DNA from: Paraspadella gotoi
Taxonomy: Eukaryota > Chaetognatha
Assembly (NCBI GenBank): GCA_051294375.1
Contig: CM119268.1
Location: 919,218 to 983,217 of the forward strand
DNA: 64,000 nucleotides
Direction of reading: 5' to 3'
A program made the translations under genes and the position numbers. Below the pieces are notes generated by a model. The model saw nothing but the letters and a program-made list of their open reading frames with translations, searched no databases and had not been told where the DNA came from. Below, piece after piece: positions 22,066-31,473 of the stretch (position 1 is its first letter; every line of letters begins with the position of its first letter).

Positions 22066-23174
22066 GTAGTCGTCGTCGTCGTCGTTGTGGCATTTAAGTT
22101 TGACATTTTTACTATCTTCTTTTACTTTTGTGACAAAAAAATAATGATGATAATAAAAGTGGTAATATTTCATTAAAAACTAGTTTCGTTTTCAATGGAA
22201 ACGAAGGAAGTAGGCGTGGTTTGTTTTCATGTTGAAATCTCTGTCTACTTACTAAAATGATGGAGTATTCCTTTTGTTCATTTCCGCTAAACATTTTTAG
22301 ACATGTTCATAATTAACATCGTTACCTAATTTTATTTGTCTTTGTTTAAATCGTTATTTTTTTCATCATTATGATTATTCATACCTTTTTTCTGTTATTA
22401 GATAAAAACTATAAATTTAAATCATTAAAAATATATTTTTTTTAATCTTTGGGTTATTCTATTCATCTCAGTCGTCTTAGCTTGGGGCGCCGGCTTAAAA
22501 GGGACGGGGGGGGAGAGAAAGAGTGACGCCAGCGAATGGGCGCCACCCAAGCGATGTTCAGTGGCGTTCGGCACCCGCTAAGCAAGCAGCAGGTGTCATT
22601 TTGTTTATCTCTGCGATGCGTTTTTGGATCGAGGCTGATGCGGAAGGAACGGGGGGGGGGCTTTTAAACTTACCACATATATATTTTTCTTTTTAACGAT
22701 TACTTCTTTATATTAAAAAAAACATCTCGTAACAATATTATTTATTAGAGTTAACGCTTTGCTAAAATGCAGTTATTCTCCTTTCCTAAAATCCATTTTT
22801 TATTCCAGCGAACAAAAAAAAACAGGAATTACGATTTGTTTTGTGTTTTGTTTACTTATTTACGGTTGTTTTGATTTTTATCGACGAATCGCGGGCGCTT
22901 AACGCAAATTCCTCACTATTTATGCTGAGAGGGAAACAGCCCTAAAATATTTCCCATTCTTATTCTTTTTTCCCCCTTACCCCTTCGAACCCGGAATTCT
23001 TACTTACCTTTTTTCTTTCTTCTTTGTTCCTTTACCTTTTTTCCTTTACTTTCAATTCATGTTCTCTTTTTATCCTCCACCCCCCTTTCGTCTATTGGCC
23101 TTACCCTTCCTACCTATTGGCCTTACCCGTCCGACCTATTGACCTTATTTTTTCGTCTTATTGATCTTGGACAG
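22066..23174 (+). other. Pez intron 2 (about 1.1 kb)
   Basis: Bounded by the donor at 22066 and TTATTGATCTTGGACAG at 23174. 22490-22660 is a GC-rich patch containing GGGGGGG runs. From about 22708 the sequence belongs to the duplicated unit described below. Confidence 0.85.
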
Positions 23175-23225
23175 CGTGATGTTCTACCTAAGCGAACCCC
23201 ACAAGCTTCAAGACGACATGACAAG
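23175..23225 (+). CDS. PTPN14/21-like: Pez-like exon 3, first copy
   Basis: A 51-bp exon: one base completing codon 98 (AG|C, Ser), sixteen codons VMFYLSEPHKLQDDMT, and two bases (AG) of the next codon. VMFY at the F1/F2 boundary followed by a (K/R)LQ-x-(D/E)-x-TR segment matches PTPN14/21 (family form: VMFYV...LQ..ATR). Acceptor TTGGACAG and donor AAG|GTAAGT are both good. The phase (2 in, 2 out) fits exon 2. The exon is symmetric, so it can be skipped or included twice without a frameshift. Confidence 0.9.
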
Positions 23226-23483
23226 GTAAGTTTTCTCACTTTTCTTCTACGACTTTGGCGCATCGTTGATCCTATTACAAAACGTAATTAGTTATTTACT
23301 AAAATTAATTTTTAACAACTATTTTTTAAAGTAATGAATGTTAAATAATTTGTCAATTATTCGAATATATTCCTTACACTATAGACTAAAGTACATTTTG
23401 ATATTGACCTATCAAATATGGAAGTAAATTAACAGCAGATCAATCTAGTGGGAAAGGTTTCCCCCCACTTTATCGATGCTTGG

Positions 23484-23650
23484 CAGTTTTTGTTTACATT
23501 TCTTCGTTTTGTTTACATTTTTCCGTTTTGTTTACATTTTCCGTTTCGTTTACATTTATTCTTTTTGTTTACATTCGTTTGTTTACATTTATTGTTTGTT
23601 TACATTTATTGTTTGTTTACATTTATCCGTTTTGTTTACATTTATCCGTT
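23484..23650. repeat. TGTTTAC-bearing minisatellite, short copy
   Basis: About eight units of a 19-bp CCGTTTTGTTTACATTTAT repeat. Each unit contains TGTTTAC, the forkhead (FOX) core on the opposite strand. Confidence 0.93.
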
Positions 23651-24595
23651 TTATATTAAAAAACATCTCGTAACAATATTATTTATTAGAGTTAACGCTT
23701 TGCTAAAATGCAGTTATTCTCCTTTCCTAAAATCCATTTTTTATTCCAGCGAACAAAAAAAAAACAGGAATTACGATTTGTTTTGTGTTTTTGTTTACTT
23801 ATTTACTGTTGTTTTGATTTTTATCGACGAATCGCGGCGCTTAACGCACAATTCCTCACTATTTTATGCTGAGAGCGGAAACAGCCCTAAAATATTTCCC
23901 ATTCTTATTCTTTTTTCCCCCTTACCCCTTCGAACCCGGAATTCTTACTTACCTTTTTTCTTTCTCTTTGTTCCTTTACCTTTTTTCCTTTACTTTCAAT
24001 TCCTGTTCTCTTTTTATCCTCCACCCCCCTTTCGTCTATTGGCCTTACCCTTCCTACCTATTGGCCTTACCCGTCCGACCTATTGACCTTATTTTTTCGT
24101 CTTATTGATCTTGGACAGCGTGATGTTCTACCTAAGCGAACCCCACAAGCTTCAAGACGACATGACAAGGTAAGTTTTTCTCACTTTTCTTCTACGACTT
24201 TGGCGCATCGTTGATCCTATTTACAAAACGTAATTAGTTATTTACAAAATTAATTTTAACAACTATTTTTTAAAGTAATGAATGTTAAATAATTTGTCAA
24301 TTATTCGAATATATTCCTTACACTATAGACTAAAGTACATTTTGATATGACCTATCAAATATGGAAGTAAATTAACAGCAGATCAATCAGTGGGAAAGGT
24401 TTCCCCCCACTTTATCGATGCTTGGCAGTTTTGTTTACATTTCTTCGTTTTGTTTACATTTTTCCGTTTTGTTTACATTTTCCGTTTCGTTTACATTTAT
24501 TCTTTTTGTTTACATTCGTTTGTTTACATTTATTGTTTGTTTACATTTATTGTTTGTTTACATTTATCCGTTTTGTTTACATTTTATCCGTTTTG
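23651..24595. repeat. Tandem duplication unit 2 containing Pez exon 3
   Basis: Second copy of the roughly 943-bp unit, passing into the longer TGTTTAC array. Offset between the two exon copies is 944 bp. Confidence 0.95.
24119..24169 (+). CDS. PTPN14/21-like: Pez-like exon 3, second copy
   Basis: Identical in all 51 bases to the exon at 23175-23225, with the same acceptor (TTGGACAG) and donor (GTAAGT). Splicing both copies in series would keep the reading frame and insert 17 residues; using either one alone gives the normal protein. The identity of the exon beside indel-ridden intron flanks fits either a very recent duplication or an assembly artefact such as two haplotypes placed in tandem. 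No downstream exon accepting the two-base phase was recognised later in the window. Confidence 0.75.
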
Positions 24596-24910
24596 TTTAC
24601 ATTTATCCGTTTTGTTTACATTTATCCGTTTTGTTTACATTTATCCGTTTTGTTTACATTTATCCTTTTGTTTACATTTACTCCTTTTGTTTACATTTTC
24701 TCCCTTTTGTTTACATTTCTCCCTTTTGTTTACATTCTCCCTTTTGTTTACATTCTCCCTTTTGTTTACATTTCTCCTTTTGTTTACATTTCTCCTTTGT
24801 TTACATTTCTCCTTTGTTACATTTCTCCCNNNNNNNNNNNNNNNNNNNNNNNNNTTTTGTTTACATTTCTCTCTTTTGTTTACATTTAAGCGTTTTCTTT
24901 ACATTTCTGC
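24428..24910. repeat. TGTTTAC-bearing minisatellite, long copy
   Basis: About two dozen 17-19-bp units, TTTTGTTTACATTTATCCG passing into TTTTGTTTACATTTCTCCC, broken by 25 Ns. The hydrophobic frames over it (LFTF, FCLH) are repeat translations. Confidence 0.95.
24830..24854. other. Assembly gap, 25 N
   Basis: Run of 25 Ns inside the TGTTTAC array; the array length is therefore unknown. Confidence 0.99.
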
Positions 24911-24929
24911 GTTTTGTTTGCTTTTTTTT

Positions 24930-25498
24930 GTTTTTTGTTTATCTTCGTCCTTTCCGCATCTGGACGTGGTTGAGAAAATCGAGCCTTTAATGGAGTTTTA
25001 TTTTCTGTCGAGATTTTTCCTCGTCGAAAAGATGGGGGGGAGGCGGAAAGAGGGGGGGGCGGAAGGAGGGGCGGGAAGAAGAGTGAGCTTTTCTCGTACA
25101 ACGCCGACTATTTGAATTTGGGCGAAAGGGGTCGCTGAGTTTTTTTTTTCCCGCCAACGGTTTAACTTAAAACTATAAAGCCGATTTAATTTGGGTTTTA
25201 ACAAATATTAAAAAAATACACTATTGTTTTATCCTAATTTACCAGTTTAATCTCCCCGTAACGGTTCCTCTCCTGCCGTGAAAAAATCTCCCCAACGTCT
25301 TTCCTCGTTCCTGAGATTCATCTGCATTCGTAAATACTCCTCCTTCTATCACCGCCTTCTATCACCGCCTTCTATCACCGCCTCACGCCTTCTCTCCCGT
25401 ATTTTTAATTCAATTTATTCCGTCTCCTCGTCCCTGATTTTCGTCACGCTTTCAAACGGGAGACGTAAAAGTTTAAGAAGACCCGAGAGACTCTCCAA

Positions 25499-25500
<2 letters not shown>
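24930..25500. other. Unique DNA, no gene called
   Basis: A + frame from about 24960 to 25113 reads some 50 coding-like residues (VVEKIEPLMEFYFLSRFFLV) but has no splice acceptor. A 13-bp TTCTATCACCGCC repeat (three units) lies at 25340-25382. Confidence 0.4.

Positions 25501-25502
<2 letters not shown>

Positions 25503-25545
<43 letters not shown>
25503..25545. repeat. (CT)n microsatellite
   Basis: Perfect CT run of about 21 units. Confidence 0.97.
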
Positions 25546-25546
<1 letters not shown>

Positions 25547-25549
25547 AGG

Positions 25550-26270
25550 GCCACTAATTAGTATCGATCTTTAAGGTTTTTTGTTTACTCTGATCACTTT
25601 CGACACGTGTTATTAATTGGTTTTCGTGAGCAACATGATCCTTTTTTTCTCGCCTTGCTCTCTCCCTGCCCCTGCAAGGTTTATTTAGGGAGTAACGTCT
25701 CTTTCATTCTCTTTCATTTCATTTTCATTTTCATTTTCATTTCATTCTCTTTCATTCCCTTCATTTTCTTAGTTTTCAAACTCCATATTTGCGGAGTTGT
25801 TCTCACCTCGTTCCGACCTTGGATACCAGGAGTTACCAGGCCGCTTTCCTTCTTTTTTTTCAGTCCCCAGACTTTCTTTAGCACACCAATCCCTCAAGAG
25901 ACAGAGGGGAGATTTAAAAAAAAATCATTGGATTAAATTTTCATTTTGAGAATTTTATTGCGAAATATAAAAAAATACATTTTCTGAGGCGTTGTTTTTC
26001 AGATATGCTTCTTTTAAACTTAAATATTAATATCTATTTAATTTTTGAACGTCACACATCTTTCGCTTCCCATATCTTAGTCCCACATCTTTCCCATATC
26101 TTAAATCACTCCAACCCAACGCCGCCATGTTTTTTTTCTTTGCCTCCTCAAAAAGTCTAAGCGACAAATATAGACGTCAAAATGGAAATGGACAAAAAAT
26201 GGAAATTTTTTTCTTTCTCCTCTCTTTTCTTCGCCATTTTCTTTTTCTTTCTCTCTCTCTCGTACTTCCC
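25550..26270. other. Unique DNA, no gene seen
   Basis: Contains TTTCATTTTCA repeats (25700-25760) and a CATCTTTCCCATATCTTA direct repeat (26060-26104). No exon was recognised. Confidence 0.5.
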
Positions 26271-26275
26271 TTTTT

Positions 26276-26540
26276 AGTTGCGCCGCGAGTCACTTTTCGG
26301 TCGGTCGGTCCGTCGTTATGTCTGTCCGTCGGTCTGTCCCACTTATATTAAAAACGCTTAAAAATTGCCTATAGTTTGTTGCTCATTTGTTAAAAATCAA
26401 ATCTAAGCGACTACTGGCGCCGCCTTTTGTTTTTAAAGAAATCTTATAATCTATAACTTATAGTATAAGGAATAAATGACATAAGTAAAAAGAAAAGTAA
26501 TGCGGCGCAACACTTTGGAATAACCGTTCCTTGTTCTTTA
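26276..26540 (+). mobile_element. Family B dispersed repeat (internally deleted)
   Basis: Starts AGTTGCGCCGCGAG, contains CGGTCGGTCGGTCCGTCG and GTCCGTCGGTCTGTCCCACTT, and ends GCGGCGCAACACTTTGGAA, then TTGTTCTTT. Inverted GTTGCGCCGC/GCGGCGCAAC near the ends suggests a non-autonomous DNA element. No coding sequence. Confidence 0.8.
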
Positions 26541-26544
26541 CTCT

Positions 26545-26965
26545 CCCCTCCCTTTTTTTTCCACTTCTCAATGGTTGCGCCCTTTGTCCCCCGAGAACGC
26601 CTAGCATCTTTTCCGGCGGGGGACGAAATTGTGGTGGGCGGATGTGGTGATTTGGTGGTTTCATTGTGGGTAATAAGTTGGAAACCACCTGAGAGTAAAA
26701 AGGCGAATTGGCATGAATCAACTAGTAGGGAGGAGAAGGGGGGATATTTTTTTGTGACGGTTTTTATGAGTGGGTAAAGAAATGTTGATCCATGGTGATT
26801 TGGCAGGGAGGGGCGTCAATGGTACGAGAAAGTAAGGTTGCAAACCAAAGGGCTAATTTGGTCATGACGCTGAGGGGCAGATGTTGTTCGTAAACCCCGA
26901 TGATCTATATTATTCTATTTTCGTTTTCTGTCGCCGTCCGAAATCTGTCGATACAAAATCCCTTT
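26545..26965. other. Unique DNA between two family B copies
   Basis: No gene recognised. The frame 26571-26777 (+) lacks supporting features. Confidence 0.5.
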
Positions 26966-26968
26966 TTT

Positions 26969-27345
26969 TAGTTGCGCCGCGATTACTCGCGGAGCAACTC
27001 TATTAGTCACTTTTCGGTCGGTCCGTCGGTCGGTATGTCTCTCCGTCGGTCTGTCCCATTTACGTTAAAAAAGCTCAAAACTTGCATATAGTTGGTTGCT
27101 CATTTGTCAAGACAGGAAAAAACATCAAATCTAAGGGATTGCTAGCGGCGCCTTCAGGAAATCCGGAAACTATAAAGAATAAAAAATAAAATTCCGATGC
27201 AGTGCGGGTCAGAAATACATGGGCTAAGAAAGTTATTGTAGTCATGTCACGTCCTGTCATGTAATGTCCCGAGAAATAGATAATAATGTAATATGATAAG
27301 GCAGTCACTGCGGCGCAACACATTTGAATTACTGTTTTTGTTCTT
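26969..27345 (+). mobile_element. Family B dispersed repeat, near full length
   Basis: Its first 28 bases (26971-26998, GTTGCGCCGCGATTACTC...) are a near-perfect palindrome able to form a terminal hairpin. Next come CGGTCGGTCCGTCGGTCGGT and the conserved ATATAGTTGGTTGCTCATTT block. It ends CTGCGGCGCAACACATTTGA. Confidence 0.85.
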
Positions 27346-27349
27346 TTTC

Positions 27350-27690
27350 ATTTCTTTATTTTGTTTAATTAATATTATTTATACTCTGTATCTTTCTCCA
27401 AATTACCTTATATCTGATTCGTTAAACCAGAAAAAGTGACTAAAAATTAATCTGTTCTTATACTCTCAGGTACTAGGCTCTTAATGACTTTGCGCTGCTG
27501 AATTAGAACTTTATTTGAAAAAAAAGAAAATTTGCGGAAATGCATTGCTGATTAATCTCGATTCGAACTGGTGTTAATTGCGTGCGATTCGCGTGCGAAT
27601 CACTCTTCGTGAGTTTTTTTTTTAGTTTTCAGTTGTCGCGTTTATTTTTAAAATATTTTTAAACGCAATTTTTCCCGCAGCGATTACATC
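27350..27690. other. AT-rich DNA, no gene seen
   Basis: No exon, site or repeat family recognised. Confidence 0.5.
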
Positions 27691-27692
27691 TA

Positions 27693-27790
27693 TGAAATGG
27701 ATTCAACCAATGCAAAAAGTATTCATTTATTAAATAAATGAGCTATCCTTGCCCCTGGCTTTGGACAATGGATAGGTTATGGTAGTTTTA
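27693..27790 (+). mobile_element. Family A dispersed repeat
   Basis: TGAAATGGATTCAACCAATG, then TTATTAAATAAATGAGCTAT and CTTTGGACAATGGATAGG, in the family order. Confidence 0.75.
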
Positions 27791-27794
27791 GGTT

Positions 27795-28660
27795 TTTCTA
27801 TGTCCGGATCATGAGGAGTAGCCCCATGTTTTTTTTATTTTGCTCCCTGTTTTACTTTCTTCCCGTTTTGTTTTCCGAGTTGCCATTTTTCTCTCTCCTC
27901 TCGTTCGTTCGTTGGATCATTTAGCGACGCCATTCCTCATCGTGAGTTTCCCTTTTGAGCGTGAGACGATTTCGCGGCGAAATAGGGCGGGGGTGCTTTT
28001 CGTAACAGGCCCATGAGGCGGTCGAAGATGAAATGATCTATTGGGCGACCCAGTGATGGGGACTTCATTTCCCAAATGCTCATCGAGGTCTGCGTCTTTA
28101 ATATTAATAATAATATTAATATCATTATAACTAGTTATAACTACTTATTTATCTAACTAGTAGCTCTGTGGCGATCGGAATGTATCGCTGTTACTGTCTC
28201 GAAAAAAAAACAACCCCGATTTAGAAATTGGATAGGGGATCCTATTCGCGACTTAATGGGATAGAGGATCCGATTCGCGACTTAATGGGAACCGGGGAAA
28301 AACGTTTAAGGAAAGATAAAGAGACGTAGAGCCGCGCCTTCCATGAATGACTTTCTCCTCTACCCAGTTTTCTTTGATATCCGTCTCGTCAAGCTTTTTT
28401 CACGAATTCCTTGTTGCCTTTGAGTCGTGAGAGATTCTCGCGAGAGAGAAAGAGAGATAAAGAGAAGGCGGATTTCGCTTCGGGTATATTTATTTAGTAT
28501 TTTACTATTATTGAAACGTGTATATATCTTTTAACTTTTTTCATGACATTTCCCTAAAATACTATATAAAAAAAAAAAAATTCCCGCCATTTCCCATAAC
28601 ATTAATAACTTCTTTCCCGCGCGAAACCAATATTACGTCGGCGTCGCTCGTTATAGCGGC
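27795..28660. other. Unique DNA, no gene seen
   Basis: Contains a direct repeat around GGATCCTATTCGCGACTTAATGGG (28233-28290, two copies). No exon was recognised. Confidence 0.5.
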
Positions 28661-28665
28661 GATGT

Positions 28666-28666
<1 letters not shown>

Positions 28667-28710
<44 letters not shown>
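28667..28710. repeat. (CT)n microsatellite
   Basis: Perfect CT run of about 20 units, 57 bp upstream of a candidate exon. Confidence 0.97.
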
Positions 28711-28716
<6 letters not shown>

Positions 28717-28766
28717 GAGAAGAAGCAATTTCGACTTCTGATCTATTTGCTTCCCACGTTTTTCAG

Positions 28767-28938
28767 GAAAAACGAGGTTTTTTTTTTCGAGGGTCGGAGG
28801 GAAAGGAGAGGAGGTGGTGGAGGGGGGGAAGGTTAGGGAAAGGGTCTTGAAGAAAATGAAGTCCGAAGATGGAATACATCGGGAGATTGAGTCGTCGTTT
28901 CCGACGAAGATGATGAAGTTCCACGATTGCGTTTTGAG
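28767..28938 (+). CDS. Candidate internal exon, unknown protein
   Basis: Open throughout between an acceptor-like TTCCCACGTTTTTCAG (to 28766) and a donor-like TTGAG|GTGATG (28938/28939). It has two leading bases, 56 codons and two trailing bases. The 3' part reads VLKKMKSEDGIHREIESSFP then TKMMKFHDCVLR, with ordinary amino-acid diversity. The 5' part is Gly/Glu-rich from G-rich DNA and may be fortuitous. It begins with two bases, whereas Pez exon 3 needs a one-base start, so it does not join exon 3 directly. No family is recognised. The minus strand is also open here, which weakens the case. Confidence 0.28.
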
Positions 28939-28948
28939 GTGATGAAGT

Positions 28949-28950
<2 letters not shown>

Positions 28951-28988
<38 letters not shown>
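28951..28988. repeat. (GA)n microsatellite
   Basis: Perfect GA run of about 18 units, 12 bp downstream of the candidate exon and complementary to the (CT)n at 28667-28710. Confidence 0.97.
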
Positions 28989-28991
<3 letters not shown>

Positions 28992-28999
28992 CGAAGAAG

Positions 29000-29630
29000 T
29001 GGGCGGGGTCGAAGGGGAAAAGCACTTATCCGGTTGACGATGGAATCTATTGCACCGAATTGCGATTGAAGCCAACGTTATGAGAGAATCAGCTTCTCTT
29101 GGTTTGGGAAAACTCTGAATTGTGCAAAAGTACCGAGAGTTCAACACTGTCTCGTTACATTGTGAAACATTGTGAAGCATTATTGTTCAAGGAGTCATTT
29201 TTGGTGGGCGGATCTACGAGACAAAGATATGAATATGAGTCTAACTTTGTTTTCCTCGTCAGCGTAAACAAACATGACGTTAGTAGTGGAGTCAAGAGAA
29301 AGCGTCATTTGTTTCCCAAGTCAAAGAGGTTCGTTTCAAAGTGTAAATAGTAAACAGTTGAAGGTTCGTTACTCGTCCGTCCTAATGAGATCGCCCTCTA
29401 ATGCGTTTTCCACTTTAATTTTGGTTTTCCATATTCCTAAAATCCCTTTTCCGCTTTTCCATTTTCCTCTTAGTAGTTTCCCACTTTTAATATTTTTCCA
29501 TTTTTTCCTTTTATCTTTACAATTTAAAGATTAGCCTAGGGAACTCTCCATGGTCTCTTTTATGGAATGTGACTAGTTTCACGAATGGGTTCTTTCTCTT
29601 CCAAAAGTCGACAAAGGGTTACGCCGTGTA
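29000..29630. other. Unique DNA, no gene called
   Basis: The + frame 29099-29350 is open for 83 codons but has no recognisable domain. A TTTTCCATTTTCC-type patch follows at 29400-29520. Confidence 0.45.
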
Positions 29631-29631
29631 C

Positions 29632-29748
29632 ATATTTCATGAAATTGGTACAACCAATATAAAAATTATCTATTAATTTAATAAATAAGCTATCTTGTCC
29701 CTGACTTTTGACAATGGTGGTTCAAGGCCTCCATCATTCTTACATATT
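29632..29748 (+). mobile_element. Family A dispersed repeat
   Basis: One of the best copies: ATGAAATTGGTACAACCAAT, then TAATTTAATAAATAAGCTAT, a TTGTCCCTGACTTTTGACAA block and GGCCTCCATCATTCTTACA. Confidence 0.85.
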
Positions 29749-29749
29749 T

Positions 29750-30925
29750 CACTCTTTTATATTACTTTCCCCCCTTTTAATATTTTTGTTTTCCGCTTTC
29801 CATCTTCCATTTTTCCGTTCTCCTTCCACAATCTTTCCGCTTTCCGTTTCTCCCATTTTTCGCTCTCTCTCTTTCCCTCACAACTTCCGTATCGAATAAT
29901 ATCGTTCAACGTCAAAATTTGCATAGAAAAGGCATCAAAGACGCCGCCTCGTTGAAACGCGTCCCAACAACAAAATCGTTTATCAATTTTGTTCTCGGTG
30001 ACGCCGTGAGATTTTAGGACCCTCGAGAAAGAATTCTTTACATGTTCAAATAGCTTAATAGTTAGTTTCAATAGTTTTGTTTTCTTAGTTTTCAATTAGA
30101 CCGTGTGGAAAAGAAACTACAGCTACCCAATTTTTTTTTTGATTTTTAAAAGAAACGAATCTATTATTTTAGGTAACAAACAAATTGGAGCGCTGCAATA
30201 TGCAAATGAGATTAAATACCTCAACGAGAGAAAAAAAGTATTTGAGCTGATTTTATCCGGGCATCCCGCAATAATATGTATTGCTCTTTTTTCCAGAAGT
30301 TCTTTTATTACCCCTATTTCAACTACAAGCTTTTAACTACACACTTTTAAAGCATTTTCAATTTCTCACCCAACCTCTTCTCGATTCTCTTGATTTATAT
30401 AAAAAAATTTCCGCATTATCGTCGCATCGTTATTCTCGATCGGGGCCTCGTTATTTCTCTCTTGAAACGAGCGGGAGCTTTCCCCCCGTCCCGCTCCGCT
30501 TAATTATCGAGCCACGCCCATAATTTTTTTTCGCCCCCTCGAACGCCATATATATATAGTTGATGGCGTTTTGTTTATCCGATCTTTTGCCGGCGCGTAT
30601 GGCTCCATCAATCTTGAGAGAGAAAGAGAGAGAGAGAGACACACACACACACACAGAAAGTAAGTTGTTGGCAGCGGAAAGTCACTTACTCTCGGTCGGA
30701 CGACATTCGTTGGAGTCATTTGCCATTTTGCAGAGACGTTAAAAAAAGTAGGGTGGCTCGTTTATTATACATTAAATATGATTGAGATTAGCTACAGTCA
30801 CCAGCCCGAGATTTTTATCGAGGTATTTCCGAGCCCTTAATCGGGGTTCTCGATTGTATCAACTGCCATTCCAGTATTATCTGCAAACCCAATCGCGATA
30901 GTAGAAGTGTAGGACACCCCCATTT
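29750..30925. other. Unique DNA, no gene called
   Basis: ATGCAAAT (POU/octamer core) occurs at 30200-30207 in an open frame (30103-30336) that lacks homology. A (GA)n(CA)n compound repeat lies at 30618-30655. GGTGACGCCGTGAGATTT and similar unique DNA show nothing else. Confidence 0.45.
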
Positions 30926-31078
30926 CTAAAGACGTCCCACTCGCTCCTCATTACGCCACGCATCTCATCTCACCAGACTCTCCAGTCTCTCCACTCTCCT
31001 CCCCGCGCGAAGTCTTAACGATGGCGAAATTGGTTCCATATTGTGGCCGTAAAAGAGAAAAGAACCCACCGTTACTCG

Positions 31079-31092
31079 GTCGCTATGGCAAC
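31079..31092 (+). promoter_or_regulatory. RFX X-box-like motif
   Basis: GTCGCTATGGCAAC fits the metazoan RFX X-box (GTNRCC/T-AT-RRNAAC type). A degenerate second copy, GTCGCTGTGGCGAG, follows 21 bp downstream. The corresponding site in duplication copy 2 (35462) has an extra base. Confidence 0.35.
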
Positions 31093-31337
31093 GTTACTCG
31101 GTCGCTGTGGCGAGGATTCGCTATGTCGCCGCTAACGACGCTTCACTCGCTTTCATTTATCAAAAACGAAGGGAGAGAGAGAGAGAGGTAGAAAGAAAAA
31201 GAAACTTTAAATTTTTAACTTTGGCAACTTCATTTTCATAATTATCTTCACTTATTTTCTACTGTTTTTTATCCTTGTGATTTTTTTTTCTTTACATATT
31301 TTTTTTACGCGAGAGAACCGGGCTGCCCGCCACCGGG

Positions 31338-31473
31338 CTAGCCGCCACCGGGCTGACCGCCCATTGTTTTGCCCGCAACAGCGTCGGATAGTTTTTTGAT
31401 CCAAATCTCCTCGCTCTTCGTCTTCATCTCCAACTCGGTCTTCGTCGTTGACGATGAAGACTCGAACAGCGAA
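31338..31473 (-). CDS. Candidate minus-strand terminal exon, unknown protein
   Basis: On the minus strand, an acceptor-like AACTAAACCTTTAG is followed by one base and 44 codons, then TAG. The peptide includes SLFESSSSTTKTELEMKTKS, EEIWIKKLSDAVAG and a KTMGGQPGGG tail. It is polar with ordinary amino-acid diversity and GAG/AAG-rich codons, as expected of real coding sequence. The complementary plus frame is open too but reads an unusual hydrophobic string. The second copy (about 35770-35935) is riddled with insertions. An upstream partner might be a short ATG exon near 33530-33572 (minus; MGRGGGGGRQRFA, then a GTTAAGT donor). No family is recognised. Confidence 0.3.

Larger units (their letters stand above)
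22708..23650. repeat. Tandem duplication unit 1 containing Pez exon 3
   Basis: About 943 bp repeated head-to-tail at 23651-24595, running from a TATTAAAAAAAACATCTCG block through exon 3 to an array of TTTGTTTACATTT. The copies differ by scattered single-base insertions and deletions, but the 51-bp exon is identical. Confidence 0.95.

Noticed and set aside
24390-25115. 241-codon hydrophobic frame (LFTF/FCLH repeats)
   Set aside because: Made by the TGTTTAC array and crosses an N gap; looks membrane-like only because the DNA is T-rich.
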